Part shown: positions 1-9,092 of the stretch, one piece after another
Position numbering within the stretch: position 1 is the stretch's first letter
Layout of the letters: the number at the start of each line of letters is the position of its first letter
DNA from: Thomasclavelia saccharogumia DSM 17460
GTDB taxonomy: Bacteria; Bacillota_I; Bacilli_A; Erysipelotrichales; Coprobacillaceae
Reading direction: 5' to 3'
NCBI RefSeq assembly: GCF_000686665.1
Contig: NZ_JMLH01000004.1
Location: 27,901-91,900, forward strand
DNA: 64,000 nucleotides
Notes under the pieces: generated by a model
Database searches by the model: none
Seen by the model: the letters and a program-made list of their open reading frames with translations, nothing else
Told to the model about the DNA's origin: nothing
Translations under genes and position numbers: made by a program

Positions 1-1
1 T

Positions 2-2884
2 ACAGGAAGAAAATTACCAATTATAAAAGGAAAAGAATCAGATGTTAAAAAAGGAGATTTTTATTTAAATATTTCTAATGAAAAAAATGGACTTGGTAAA
101 GAAGGATATTTTTGTAAAATCACAAATAATGTTCATCTTTATGGAGAAGATTCAACAGGAGTTTATTGGGGAACAAGAAGTATTTTACAAATTCTTAAAC
201 AAAATGGAACAAGTATTCCTCAAGGAGAAATTCGTGATTATCCAAAATATGAGATTCGTGGATTTGGAATTGATGTAGGACGTCAAACAATATCATTGAA
301 TATGTTAAAGGAAATTGCAAAAACAATGTCTTGGTATAAGATGAATGATTTACATATTCATTTAAATGATAATGAAATTTTAGGTTATTCTGGGAAAGTT
401 GATTCTGTAGAAAATGCATTAACTGCATATTCTGGGTTCCGTTTAGAATCAGATATTCAAAATAGCAAGGGTGTCAAATTAACGTCAGAAGATATGTATT
501 ATACAAAAGAGGATTTTAAAAACTTTATTCAAGATTCACGTGGTATTGGTGTTAATATTGTTCCAGAAATTGATAGTCCTGCACATTCATTAGCATTTAC
601 TAAAGTATTTCCTGAGTATGCATTTACTTCTGATCCATCACATGTAGATCAGATTGATTTAAGTATACCTGGTGCTGTTGATTTAATGAAATCACTTTAT
701 AGTGAATATATCGATGGTGATGATCCAGTATTTGATAATGAGACAACTGTTCATATTGGAATGGATGAATATTTTGGAAATGGCGAACATTATCGCCAAT
801 ATGGAAATACTTTAATTGATTTACTGGGTCAAAGAACAGTGCGTACATGGGGAAGTTTGAGTTATATTAAAGGTGCGACAAAAATAAATCCTGAAAATGT
901 TCAAATGAATATTTGGCATACTATGTGGGCAAAACCAAATGCAATGTATGATTTGGGTTATGGACTAATTAATTCACAAAATGGAAAACTATATATTATT
1001 CCTGGTGGTGGCTGGGATTATCTAGATGATGAAAGAATTTATAATGAATGGACGCCTAATATTTTTGTTGACTCACAAAATAGTAATATTACTTATGAAA
1101 TACCTTCATATTCTAAACAAATGTTAGGTGGGTCATATACGATGTGGCATGATATGAGTGGTAATATAGATTTTGGTTTATCAGAATATGATTCTTTTGA
1201 TAGATTTGTAAAGCCACTTGCTGTTATTTGTGAAAAGTTATGGTCAGAGGGTCAAGATAAGACTTATGATGAAATAAAAAGTTTGTCAGAAATATTAGGG
1301 CTTGCACCAAATAGTAACCCTTATAATACAGTAACTTCAAAAACATTTACAAAACTTCAATATGATTTTGAGGATTTTGATTGTAAAGATAGTTCTGGAA
1401 ATGACTATAATGCTATTACAAATAACGCAGAAATTGTAGCAGGAAAAAGAGGAAATGCTTTAGATCTTACAGGAAATAAAACTGTAACAACTCCTCTTAA
1501 TACAATTGGTCCAGATAGTTTGATTTCGTTCTGGGTTAAACGTAATGAAAATTCAAGTGATAATGAACAGATTTTATTTGAAACAACAACACCATATGGA
1601 AAAGAAAATTCAAATGAAAAATTCCATGAATATCAATTTAAAGCCGTACAAAAAGATACTGGTAAAGTTGGATTCTCTCGAGAATATTATGATTATTCAT
1701 TTGATTATACGCTCCCAAAAGGAGAATGGGTTTACTTAACAGTTGAATGTATTCAAAATATGACAAAATTATATGTTAATGGGGAATTAGTTGATACTTT
1801 AGGTAATAATAGTACACAAGAAACATATGCAACATTTTCATTTCCACTACATCAAATAGGCTCTAAAACAAAAGGATTTGAAGGAATGATTGACAAGTTA
1901 ACTGTAACTGATGGCACATCACCAAAAGTTGCAGATACAACGCATCTTAGTGTAAAGCTACAAGAAGCAAAGGCTATTCAGCCAGATAATTATAGCGTAG
2001 ATAGTTTTAATAATCTGCAATCAGTAATTGTAAATGCAGAAAAGGTATTAAATGATAATGCTGTTGATATTTTACAAAGTGACATAGATACACAAATTGA
2101 AATGTTAGAAAAAGCTATTGAAGGTTTGGTTGAAAAAGTTGATGAAACAAATAAATCAGCTTTACAAATTGCTATTGAAATGGCTGAAAATGCGGATCTA
2201 GAAAAAGTTGTACCAGCAGTTGTAGAAGAATTCAATGAAGCGCTTGCAAATGCTAAAACAGTATATGATGATGTTAAGGCAACGCAAGAAGAAGTAGATA
2301 ATGCTTTTGATCGACTAGCTAATGTAATGCATATGTTACAGTTCTTCAAAGGTGATAAAACAGCTTTACAAAAACTGGTAGATCAAATTAATGGTTTAGA
2401 AACAAGTAAATATATTGAATCAACATGGAATGCTATGGTACCAGCATTAGATAGAGCAAATGATGTTTTAGCTAATGTTAATGCTATGCAAGAAGAAGTA
2501 GATGAAGTATATACAGAATTAGTAAAAGCGTTCTTGGATTTAAGATTAAAACCAAATAAAGACTTATTACAAGAGTTGATTAATAAAGCAAATGGATTAA
2601 ATGCTGCAAGTTATAGTGCTAAGACATGGGATGTCGTAGCTAATGCATTAGAAGAAGCAGTTAATGTCTTAAATGATAGTGAAGCCAGTCAAGTACAAGT
2701 AGACAATGCTAAAGATGTTTTAACAAAGGCCATCGCTGGATTACAGACGGTAAATACTGTAAAATCAAGTGATACGACAACAAGTGTTAAAACTGGGGAT
2801 AATGGATTAATTGGAATATTTGCTAGTTTATCTATTTTGAGTTTTGCTGGCTTAAGTTTATTAAGAAGAAAAGAGCAATATTAA
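2..2884 (+). CDS. Surface-anchored GH20 beta-N-acetylhexosaminidase (5' end outside window)
   Basis: Predicted extracellular exo-beta-N-acetylhexosaminidase that trims terminal GlcNAc/GalNAc from glycans. The frame is open from base 2 and reads straight into the first ATG at 296, so the true start and signal peptide lie upstream; about 960 codons are visible. Order: GH20 N-terminal accessory region and barrel, with PEIDSPAH and HIGMDEY near residue 250 (the D-E pair is the family's catalytic pair); a LamG/concanavalin-like domain at about 452-639; four FIVAR-type helical repeats at about 649-917; then SVKTGDN, a hydrophobic stretch and RRKEQY, an LPXTG-like sorting signal. The last two FIVAR repeats closely match those of the lyase at 27313-33678, including the string LRLKPNKDLLQELI. 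A terminator follows at once. Confidence 0.9.
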   Translation, partial: TGRKLPIIKGKESDVKKGDFYLNISNEKNGLGKEGYFCKITNNVHLYGEDSTGVYWGTRSILQILKQNGTSIPQGEIRDYPKYEIRGFGIDVGRQTISLNMLKEIAKTMSWYKMNDLHIHLNDNEILGYSGKVDSVENALTAYSGFRLESDIQNSKGVKLTSEDMYYTKEDFKNFIQDSRGIGVNIVPEIDSPAHSLAFTKVFPEYAFTSDPSHVDQIDLSIPGAVDLMKSLYSEYIDGDDPVFDNETTVHIGMDEYFGNGEHYRQYGNTLIDLLGQRTVRTWGSLSYIKGATKINPENVQMNIWHTMWAKPNAMYDLGYGLINSQNGKLYIIPGGGWDYLDDERIYNEWTPNIFVDSQNSNITYEIPSYSKQMLGGSYTMWHDMSGNIDFGLSEYDSFDRFVKPLAVICEKLWSEGQDKTYDEIKSLSEILGLAPNSNPYNTVTSKTFTKLQYDFEDFDCKDSSGNDYNAITNNAEIVAGKRGNALDLTGNKTVTTPLNTIGPDSLISFWVKRNENSSDNEQILFETTTPYGKENSNEKFHEYQFKAVQKDTGKVGFSREYYDYSFDYTLPKGEWVYLTVECIQNMTKLYVNGELVDTLGNNSTQETYATFSFPLHQIGSKTKGFEGMIDKLTVTDGTSPKVADTTHLSVKLQEAKAIQPDNYSVDSFNNLQSVIVNAEKVLNDNAVDILQSDIDTQIEMLEKAIEGLVEKVDETNKSALQIAIEMAENADLEKVVPAVVEEFNEALANAKTVYDDVKATQEEVDNAFDRLANVMHMLQFFKGDKTALQKLVDQINGLETSKYIESTWNAMVPALDRANDVLANVNAMQEEVDEVYTELVKAFLDLRLKPNKDLLQELINKANGLNAASYSAKTWDVVANALEEAVNVLNDSEASQVQVDNAKDVLTKAIAGLQTVNTVKSSDTTTSVKTGDNGLIGIFASLSILSFAGLSLLRRKEQY

Positions 2885-2902
2885 ATTTAAGATTTTATTA
2901 GT

Positions 2903-2936
2903 AAAATCGTGAGGCTTAATAACCTCACGATTTTTT
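2903..2936 (+). terminator. Rho-independent terminator of the GH20 gene
   Basis: Perfect stem AAAATCGTGAGG / CCTCACGATTTT around an 8-nt loop, followed by a T run. It sits 18 nt after the stop codon and immediately precedes the intron relic at 2941. Confidence 0.9.
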
Positions 2937-2940
2937 AAGT

Positions 2941-3509
2941 GTGCCACGCATGGCATAAGACTAGATGGTGAAAGTCCATTGTGGGGGTTTCGTACTACCA
3001 ACCACTAGCCAAAGATAAGGTATCCATCGTAAGATGCGAACGGGAGGAAGTTGGAGGCAAAGTCCTGACCCAAGGAATACGAACTATTTTAGGCATATGC
3101 TTACTGGATAAGGCTACTTAACAAACTAAAGTCCAATAGTACGATGGAGTAAGTGGTGTAAAGATAGTGGGTGCGTGGAATGAAAGTATTATGTCTTACT
3201 GTGGGAGGTCCTAGGAACATGATGAAAACGTAGTCATGGTGGAAACTGATAAGAACAAGATACAGAAACCTACAGAAATTAGATATCAACAAAAACAAGG
3301 TATGGGAATGGGCAAATACAAGAAAAAGCTACTGGAGAATATCCAATAGCTTCATACTCGCTAGAACACTAACCAATGATAGATTAAAATCATGGGGATA
3401 TATAAGTGCTTTAGACTATTACAATTCTATAAACTTATGAAACACCGTATAGGGAACCCTACGTATGGTGTCGTGAAAGGGGCGAAAGATTTTAATTCTT
3501 AGCCTCTAT
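2941..3509 (+). mobile_element. Decayed group IIC intron (RT gene mostly deleted)
   Basis: Starts GTGCCACG straight after the terminator T-run, the insertion site typical of bacterial class C introns. Domain I-like segments such as GTGAAAGTCC, GGAGGAAG, ACACGAACT-like (AATACGAACTA) and GGGAGGTC occur in the same order as in the known Oceanobacillus IIC intron (comparison from memory). Domain V is the hairpin at 3442-3471 with a 2-nt CG bulge; domain VI at about 3478-3508 has a bulged A at 3501, which sets the 3' end near 3508-3509 (plus or minus a few bases). The reverse-transcriptase frame survives only as its last ~68 codons. Domain V reads CAC where IIC introns have the catalytic CGC triad. 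Probably inactive. Confidence 0.85.
3234..3440 (+). pseudogene. ltrA-like: C-terminal remnant of group II intron reverse transcriptase/maturase
   Basis: An open stretch of 68 codons after an in-frame TAG reads IRTRYRNLQKL, then VWEWANTRKSYWRISNS, then LTNDRLKSWGY and DYYNSINL before TGA. This is the conserved C-terminal end of group II intron-encoded proteins (thumb/maturase tail). The whole RT catalytic region is missing, so about 1 kb was deleted between domain III/IV and this tail. No start codon with a ribosome binding site serves it. Confidence 0.85.
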
Positions 3510-3559
3510 TCTATTATTATTATTTGTTTTATATTTTGCTTTAATGACTAAATAACTTG

Positions 3560-3735
3560 ATGTAGGCAATGATTTGTAGTATTATTTCAATTGTATACAT
3601 TTTTGTATATAATTTAGAAAAAGGGGGAGTCTACTTTTTAGTAGCAATCGCATGTACGGTCATTGATCGGAATTAACGCCTGTGGACTAGAAATGAGGAT
3701 GAAGCAGGAAAGATTGTAAATAAGTAGCAATCAGA
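3560..3735 (+). other. Unassigned structured intergenic segment, possible IS200/IS605 right-end relic
   Basis: The 228 nt between the intron relic and the ECF gene carry no ORF. A segment with CCTGTGGAC (about 3680) and GATGAAGCAGG (about 3700) looks like the 3' end of clostridial IS200/IS605 tnpB/omega-RNA regions as I remember them. A GATTG/CAATC hairpin lies at 3712-3732. AGTAGCAATC occurs twice, at 3640 and 3723. No known folate riboswitch is recognisable. Could instead be the leader of the downstream gene. Confidence 0.35.
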
Positions 3736-3737
3736 TT

Positions 3738-4541
3738 ATGATTCAGATTATTTGCGGATTTATTTTAGTTTTGATCGGTATATTAGTATTTTGGAAATAT
3801 CCGATTAAAAGTGACACTAAGTCACTTACGCTGGCGGCCTTATTTATTGTATTGGCAGCTGTATTAAAAAGATTATCAATTATGATACCGTTATTTGGTT
3901 TTGAGAGTTTAAAAATCTCTATTGAAGTTATTCCAATGCTGTTAGCGGGAATAATGTTAGCACCTGGTTATTGTTATATTATTGGAATTGCGGTAGATTT
4001 AGTTGGTTTAATTGTAACACCAACAGGTTTTCCATTCTTAGGATTTACACTAAGTGCTGTACTGCAAACGTTGATACCATCAATGGTGGTAGTAACTGTA
4101 AAAGAAAATCATACGCATCATTTAGAGAAAATTATTCAAGTGATTTTAGTATTTTTAGCACTTGGGGCATGCAGTTATGTTTTTAGCTTGGATCAGGTAA
4201 CTATTTCTAAGAATGTTATAAATATTACACTTAACTATAAAATTATTATTAGTGTTATTTGTATTGTGATGATAAGTGTTTTATTTATAGTAATGTATTA
4301 TTATAAAAGAAAGTTAAATGAATCAGACTATCATTTGTTTAATTTATGGCTTATTTCTGTGGTACTTGTTGAGATGGTAATTACATTTTGTTTAACGCCA
4401 TACTGGCTGCAAGTGATGTATGGGATCCCGTTTACACTATCTTTGTTTATTCGCGTGATCAAAGAGTGTATTATGATTCCGGTTGATATTATTTTAGGAT
4501 ATAGTGTTTTAAGAGTATTGAAACGTTTTAGAGTCTTTTAA
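3738..4541 (+). CDS. folT: ECF transporter S component, folate (FolT)-like
   Basis: Predicted membrane substrate-binding subunit of an energy-coupling-factor vitamin transporter, 267 residues with about seven hydrophobic segments. The region around residues 30-110 (LAALFIVLAAVLKRLS; then IEVIPMLLAGIMLAPGY; then a GxPTGFPFLGFTLSA-like loop) fits the folate-type S-component family. The N-terminal helix before the conserved ALF motif is an extra segment of about 28 residues. No AT module is next to it, consistent with a group II ECF system sharing a remote EcfAAT. The start ATG lacks a strong RBS; TAA at 3717 blocks upstream extension. The substrate assignment is by family resemblance only. Confidence 0.7.
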   Translation: MIQIICGFILVLIGILVFWKYPIKSDTKSLTLAALFIVLAAVLKRLSIMIPLFGFESLKISIEVIPMLLAGIMLAPGYCYIIGIAVDLVGLIVTPTGFPFLGFTLSAVLQTLIPSMVVVTVKENHTHHLEKIIQVILVFLALGACSYVFSLDQVTISKNVINITLNYKIIISVICIVMISVLFIVMYYYKRKLNESDYHLFNLWLISVVLVEMVITFCLTPYWLQVMYGIPFTLSLFIRVIKECIMIPVDIILGYSVLRVLKRFRVF

Positions 4542-4556
4542 TTAAGACTCTTTTTT
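4530..4556 (+). terminator. Terminator overlapping the folT-like stop codon
   Basis: AGAGTC / GACTCT stem with a 10-nt loop containing the TAA stop, followed by TTTTTT. Confidence 0.85.
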
Positions 4557-4601
4557 GTTTATTTCTAGAAAAATTGGAAAAAATATTGTGAGGTGAAATT
4601 A

Positions 4602-5045
4602 ATGAATACATCTAAATATAATCAGATTGCTGAAGATTTAAAGCCCCAAAAGTATGTAGGAAAGCATTGCTTAAGTGCTTTTATTTATGGAGGAATAATT
4701 GGAATTATTGGTCAAGGTTTATTAGAATTTTATATGATGATTTTTGATATTAATGAAAAAGAAGCAACACCGATGATGATTATTACAATTGTTTTAATAG
4801 CTGCTATTTTAACAGGATTAGGTATTTATGATCGTTTAGGTAAAAAAGCGGGAGCAGGAACCTTTATTCCAATTACTGGCTTTGCTAATAGTATGACATC
4901 AAGTGCTTTAGAAGCAAAAAGTGAAGGACTGGTAACTGGAATTGGGGCTAATATGTTCAAATTGGGTGGAACGGTAATAACATTTGGAATTGTGGCATCA
5001 TTTTTTTTAGGAGGAATCCGTTATGTCATCAGTCTTATCTGGTAG
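4602..5045 (+). CDS. spoVAC: Stage V sporulation protein AC
   Basis: Membrane component of the SpoVA channel, which moves Ca2+-dipicolinate into the forespore and out at germination. About 147 residues with three to four membrane helices; the family-typical segments AFIYGGIIGIIGQGL, GLGIYDRLGKKAGAGT and PITGFANSM are present. A GTG at 4593 opens the frame earlier, but AGGTG lies 6 nt before the ATG at 4602, so that start is preferred. First gene of a four-gene spoVA set; it overlaps spoVAD by 23 nt. Its presence marks the organism as a spore former. A forespore (sigma-G) promoter is expected from family knowledge but was not identified. Confidence 0.95.
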   Translation: MNTSKYNQIAEDLKPQKYVGKHCLSAFIYGGIIGIIGQGLLEFYMMIFDINEKEATPMMIITIVLIAAILTGLGIYDRLGKKAGAGTFIPITGFANSMTSSALEAKSEGLVTGIGANMFKLGGTVITFGIVASFFLGGIRYVISLIW

Positions 5046-6027
5046 TTCAATGACCTTAAAGAATGTTTATATTCGTTCGATTGGTACTACTTGTGGTATT
5101 GATGAATTTAATGGTCCTTTAGGTGATTATTTTGATCGGCATTATCCTGATTTTCATTTTGGAAATGATTCTTATGAACAAGCAGAAATTGCAATGTTGC
5201 AAGATGCTATAAGTATCGCTTTAAAAAAAGGAAAGTTGAAAAAAGAAGATATTAATGTATATTTAGGTGGTGATTTAAATAATCAAGTTACAGCTAGTAA
5301 TTATACAGCTAAGGATTTTCAAAGGCCTTTTATGGCAATGTATGGAGCCTGTGCTACGATGGGGTTAGTTGTAAATACGGCATCAATGTTAATTGAAAAT
5401 CATAGTTTCCATAATGCTAATTGTTTTGTTTGCAGCCATAATGCAACTGCAGAAAGACAATTTCGTTATCCAGTTGAATATGGAGTTCAACGCAAAGAAA
5501 CAATGACAACTACGGCTACAGGAGCTGTGAGTGTCATTCTTGATAATAATCCTAGTTCAATTAGAGTTGAAGCTTTGACGATTGGTCGGGTCATTGATCT
5601 AGATCAAAGTGATCCTAATGATATGGGAAGAGCAATGGCACCAGCTGCTTTTGATACTTTATGTAATCATTTAACTGATTTAAATCGTCAAGCTAATTAT
5701 TATGATTTAATCGTTACTGGAGATCTATCTAATTATGGTAAGACGATTATGAAAGAGTTAATGAAAGAAAATCATATTAGCTATAAAGAATATGATGATT
5801 GCGGCAGTCTTTTGTATAGCAGTGATCAGGATGTTAACCAAGGTGGTAGTGGGCCATCATGTAGTGCTTTGGTTACATTTGGATATTTATATCAAAAAAT
5901 GTTAAAGCATAAGTATAAACGCATTCTTGTTATTACTACAGGAGCCTTATTATCACCAGTAATGACTAATCAAAAACAAAGTATTCCTTGTATTGGCCAT
6001 GCTTTTAGTTTGGAGGTCGTAGAATAA
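5023..6027 (+). CDS. spoVAD: Stage V sporulation protein AD
   Basis: Soluble dipicolinate-binding partner of the SpoVA channel with a thiolase-like fold, 334 residues, the usual family length. Typical stretches include TTCGIDEFNGPLG, MYGACATMGL and CSHNATAERQFRYPVEYG. Start ATG at 5023 has a strong AGGAGG 8 nt upstream inside spoVAC. Ends with a TAATG overlap to the next gene, indicating translational coupling. Confidence 0.95.
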   Translation: MSSVLSGSSMTLKNVYIRSIGTTCGIDEFNGPLGDYFDRHYPDFHFGNDSYEQAEIAMLQDAISIALKKGKLKKEDINVYLGGDLNNQVTASNYTAKDFQRPFMAMYGACATMGLVVNTASMLIENHSFHNANCFVCSHNATAERQFRYPVEYGVQRKETMTTTATGAVSVILDNNPSSIRVEALTIGRVIDLDQSDPNDMGRAMAPAAFDTLCNHLTDLNRQANYYDLIVTGDLSNYGKTIMKELMKENHISYKEYDDCGSLLYSSDQDVNQGGSGPSCSALVTFGYLYQKMLKHKYKRILVITTGALLSPVMTNQKQSIPCIGHAFSLEVVE

Positions 6028-6377
6028 TGAATTATCTTTTAGCATTTATTTTTTGTGGCTTAGTTTGTGTAGTGGCTCAACTTATTTATGAGTATACTAA
6101 ACTAACTCCTGGTCACATTACAAGTATGTTCGTGGTTATTGGAGCTTTTTTAGATTTATTTCACATTTACGATAAACTAGTTGAAATTTTTCATGCTGGA
6201 GCATTGCTTCCTATCACTAGTTTTGGACACTCATTAATGCATGGAGCATTAGCAGCAACAAAAGAATACGGTTTTTTTGGTCTTGCGTTAGGTATTTTTG
6301 ACTTAACTGCAGCTGGAATCAGCAGTGCTATATTATTTGCTTTTTTAGTTGCTGTGTGTACTAAACCAAAATCATAA
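6027..6377 (+). CDS. spoVAE: Stage V sporulation protein AE
   Basis: Small membrane subunit of the SpoVA dipicolinate channel, 116 residues and about three to four hydrophobic segments, with LTPGHITSMFVV, IYDKLVEIFHAGALLPITSFG and LAATKEYGFFGLALGIF typical of the SpoVAE/AEb family. The start shares a base with the spoVAD stop, and its own stop shares a base with the next start. Similar in fold to SpoVAC (both carry a GIYD/HIYDK-type motif), in line with the family's paralogy. Confidence 0.93.
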   Translation: MNYLLAFIFCGLVCVVAQLIYEYTKLTPGHITSMFVVIGAFLDLFHIYDKLVEIFHAGALLPITSFGHSLMHGALAATKEYGFFGLALGIFDLTAAGISSAILFAFLVAVCTKPKS

Positions 6378-7654
6378 TGAAGAATCCTTCTTTTGATTTT
6401 AATACCCGAACACTTGATTTTGAAAATGAAGAAGTAACAATTAATTATGTATCGAGCCTTTGTTCTGATGATTTAATTGCGTATTTAGTAGAAGGAATCA
6501 TAAATCATCGCGGAGAAACTTTAAAAGACTGCTTAAATAATGGTGATGTTAAAGAGGAACCTGATCTTGAAAAAGCTCAATATGCCATGCTTACTGGTTG
6601 TGCGGTAGTAAGTTATCGCAATACACAATATGTATTAGATACAAGACACTTTCCAAGTCGGTCGGTAGAAGAACCAGAAACAGAAAAAAGTGTTAGAGGA
6701 TCTAAAGATGGTTTTAATGAATCATTGCTTACATGTGCAGGATTAATTCGCCGTAGGATTAGGACAATTGATTTAGTGATGAATAAACAAACAATTGGTA
6801 AAAACAATCCTTTAGATATTTGTTTATGTTATTTAAATAATCAGGTTGATCAAGGAATGCTGCAAACTATTTTAGATCGGATCAAAGAAATTAAAAATGA
6901 GGATTTAGTTATGTCAGATCGGGCAGTTGAAGAGATGATCTTAGATCAGGGTTATAATCCTTTTCCACTAGTTCGTTATAGTGAACGACCAGATGTTGTA
7001 GCAACTCATATTTTACATGGTCATATTGCCATAATTTGTGATACATCTTCATCAGTTATGATGATACCAACGACTATATTTGAGATTTTAGAGCATGTAG
7101 AAGAACACCGTCAAACACCAATTATTGGGACTTTTATTCGGTTAATTCGTTTTAGTGCGGTATTATTATCGATTTATTTAGTTCCTTTATGGTTATTATT
7201 GACAAATGATGGAAATCTAGATTTGATATTTTTAGGTCAGGTACTATTAGTAGAACTTGCAATTGAATTACTTAGAATTGCAACGATTCATACGCCAACG
7301 TCATTATCTAATGCGATGGGGATGATTGCAGCGGTATTGTTGGGACAGTTTGCAATTGATCTTGGTATCTTCAGTGAAGAGATTTTACTTTTTTGTGCTA
7401 TAGGTGATGTTGGTGGTTTTGCAACCCCTAATTATGAGCTATCGCTTACAAATAAGTATTTAAAGATCTTTCTAATTATTTTTGCTGGCTTTTTAAACTG
7501 GATCGGTTTTATTATTTTTCATATTATTTTAATTGGATATTTAGTTAGTTTAAAACCGTTAGGTACTTCTTATTTGTATCCTCTTTATCCTTTTGATGGT
7601 AAAGAGATGCTAAACTTTATTATTCGTAAACCAAAAAGTAAAAAAGGATCATAA
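6377..7654 (+). CDS. spoVAF: SpoVAF / GerA-family spore membrane protein
   Basis: Member of the GerA/SpoVAF family that assists nutrient-receptor signalling and DPA release in germination. It has 425 residues; B. subtilis SpoVAF is nearer 490. The soluble N-terminal half carries RGSKDGFNESLLTCAGLIRRRIR, shortened here to its key part GSKDGFNES, the family hallmark. Later come SDRAVEEMILDQGYNPFP-type and four or five membrane helices. FGDVGG-like IGDVGGFATPNYELS lies near residue 330. Final gene of the spoVA operon, followed by a terminator. Confidence 0.9.
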   Translation: MKNPSFDFNTRTLDFENEEVTINYVSSLCSDDLIAYLVEGIINHRGETLKDCLNNGDVKEEPDLEKAQYAMLTGCAVVSYRNTQYVLDTRHFPSRSVEEPETEKSVRGSKDGFNESLLTCAGLIRRRIRTIDLVMNKQTIGKNNPLDICLCYLNNQVDQGMLQTILDRIKEIKNEDLVMSDRAVEEMILDQGYNPFPLVRYSERPDVVATHILHGHIAIICDTSSSVMMIPTTIFEILEHVEEHRQTPIIGTFIRLIRFSAVLLSIYLVPLWLLLTNDGNLDLIFLGQVLLVELAIELLRIATIHTPTSLSNAMGMIAAVLLGQFAIDLGIFSEEILLFCAIGDVGGFATPNYELSLTNKYLKIFLIIFAGFLNWIGFIIFHIILIGYLVSLKPLGTSYLYPLYPFDGKEMLNFIIRKPKSKKGS

Positions 7655-7690
7655 AAACCTCAATTATTTGTAAGATTGAGGTTTTTTTGT
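7655..7690 (+). terminator. spoVA operon terminator
   Basis: AAACCTCAAT / ATTGAGGTTT stem with a T run starting one base after the spoVAF stop codon. Confidence 0.9.
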
Positions 7691-7724
7691 TGAAAAAAGA
7701 ATTCTTCTAATGCAGTAATTTATG

Positions 7725-7733
7725 TGTTATAAT
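7725..7733 (+). promoter_or_regulatory. Extended -10 promoter of scpAB
   Basis: TGTTATAAT is an exact extended -10 (TGnTATAAT), 28 nt before the scpA start. No convincing -35 lies 17 nt upstream. Confidence 0.6.
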
Positions 7734-7761
7734 AACTAATGCATAATTAGGAGGTTTCATC

Positions 7762-8490
7762 ATGGAATATCAAGTAGTAATTGAAGATTTTCAAGGTCCA
7801 TTAGATTTATTATTACATCTTATCAAAGAAAAAGAAATGGATCTAGAATCATTGGAATTATCAGTTATAGCAGATCAATATTTACAATATATCCATGCCA
7901 TGGATCCATCCTTATTAGAAGTAATGTCAGAGTATTTAGTTATGGCAGCTGATTTAATTGAAATGAAAAGTAAAATGCTTATTCCTAAAGAAAAAGTAAT
8001 AATTAATGATGAATATCAAGAAGATCCTCGAGATGCATTAATAAGACGCTTGATTGAGTATAAGCGTTATAAAGATGTTCTTGATGAGATCCGTGAAAAA
8101 TATGAGCAGCGTCAAAATATTATTATTAAACCAGCTGAGTCAATGGAGGAATATATTATCGATACTAGTTCAATGATTCCTGAAGGTTTAGAAGTATATG
8201 ATTTAATGAAGGCAATGCAAAAAATGTTTCAACGTAAAGCAATGATGAAACCATTGGATACGCATATTGCCAAAAAGGATATTTCAATTGATGAAAGAAC
8301 TGAACAGATTAGAGATTATTTTAAAACAAGGGTAAATAAAAAAGTGAAATTTGAAGATTTATTTGATCGTCATGATCGCTTCTATTTCATTGTTACTTTT
8401 ATTGCTGTTTTGGTTTTAGCTAAGGATAAAGAAGTAGAAATAATTCAGGATGGGTTATTTGCAGATATATATGTAGAGGGGAAAGTTTAA
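7762..8490 (+). CDS. scpA: Segregation and condensation protein A (kleisin)
   Basis: Kleisin subunit of the SMC-ScpAB complex that compacts and segregates the chromosome. 242 residues with the family N-terminus FQGPLDLLLHLIKEKEMD and YLVMAADLIEMKSKMLIP. AGGAGG lies 8-9 nt upstream of ATG. The C-terminal winged-helix part (FEDLFD, FIAVLVLAKDKEVEI) contacts the SMC cap in characterised orthologues. Overlaps scpB by one base, the universal Firmicute arrangement. Confidence 0.96.
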   Translation: MEYQVVIEDFQGPLDLLLHLIKEKEMDLESLELSVIADQYLQYIHAMDPSLLEVMSEYLVMAADLIEMKSKMLIPKEKVIINDEYQEDPRDALIRRLIEYKRYKDVLDEIREKYEQRQNIIIKPAESMEEYIIDTSSMIPEGLEVYDLMKAMQKMFQRKAMMKPLDTHIAKKDISIDERTEQIRDYFKTRVNKKVKFEDLFDRHDRFYFIVTFIAVLVLAKDKEVEIIQDGLFADIYVEGKV

Positions 8491-9092
8491 TGGAAGAAAC
8501 GAATTATTTAGATATTATAGAAGGTATGTTATATCTTGCTGGTGATGATGGTATGGATATTAAACAGATTGCTGGAGTATTAGAAATAAGTAAAAAAGAT
8601 GCTGTACTATTAATGGATAAATTTATGGAAAGATATGAAAAAAAGGAGCTAAAAGGAATTGTTTTAGTTAATTTTGGGGGACGTTATAAATTAGCTACTA
8701 ATAGTGAATATTTTGCTTATTATCAAAAAATGGTGGAACAAAGTAGTGCTAATCTTTCTAATGCAGCTTTAGAGACTTTAGCGATTATTGCTTACAATCA
8801 GCCTATTACTAGAGTGGGAATTGAAGATATTCGTGGAGTAGGTTGTGATACGATGATTCGTAAATTAGCAGCTAAAGCATTAATTAAGGAAGTTGGACGT
8901 GAAGATAGCCCAGGAATGCCAATTTTATATGGTGTCACTGATGAATTCATGGATACGTTTGGTTTGACTTCGTTAGATGAATTACCTGATTTAGCGGATA
9001 TTATAGAAGTTGATGAACAAGAAGATATTTTTGCAACAAAATATCATGAAGATACTAATGAAAAAATAGAGGGAAATAATGAAAGCCATTAA
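8490..9092 (+). CDS. scpB: Segregation and condensation protein B
   Basis: Kleisin-bound KITE subunit of SMC-ScpAB, 200 residues with two winged helices. The conserved core is LSNAALETLAIIAYNQPITR, followed by IEDIRGVGCD and an IKEVGR-type strand. An acidic tail rich in Asp/Glu follows, as in many orthologues. Translationally coupled to scpA, and its end overlaps the DUF5662 gene by 14 nt. Confidence 0.96.
   Translation: MEETNYLDIIEGMLYLAGDDGMDIKQIAGVLEISKKDAVLLMDKFMERYEKKELKGIVLVNFGGRYKLATNSEYFAYYQKMVEQSSANLSNAALETLAIIAYNQPITRVGIEDIRGVGCDTMIRKLAAKALIKEVGREDSPGMPILYGVTDEFMDTFGLTSLDELPDLADIIEVDEQEDIFATKYHEDTNEKIEGNNESH

Noticed and set aside
1990..2349. 119-codon Ser/Thr-rich minus-strand ORF
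   Set aside because: Antisense shadow of the FIVAR repeats of the GH20 gene.
3101..3298. 65-codon minus-strand ORF
   Set aside because: Lies wholly inside group IIC intron RNA domains and has no coding character.
3600..3737. THF riboswitch before the folate ECF gene
   Set aside because: Expected by context, but the conserved THF blocks are not present; only IS605-like motifs are seen.
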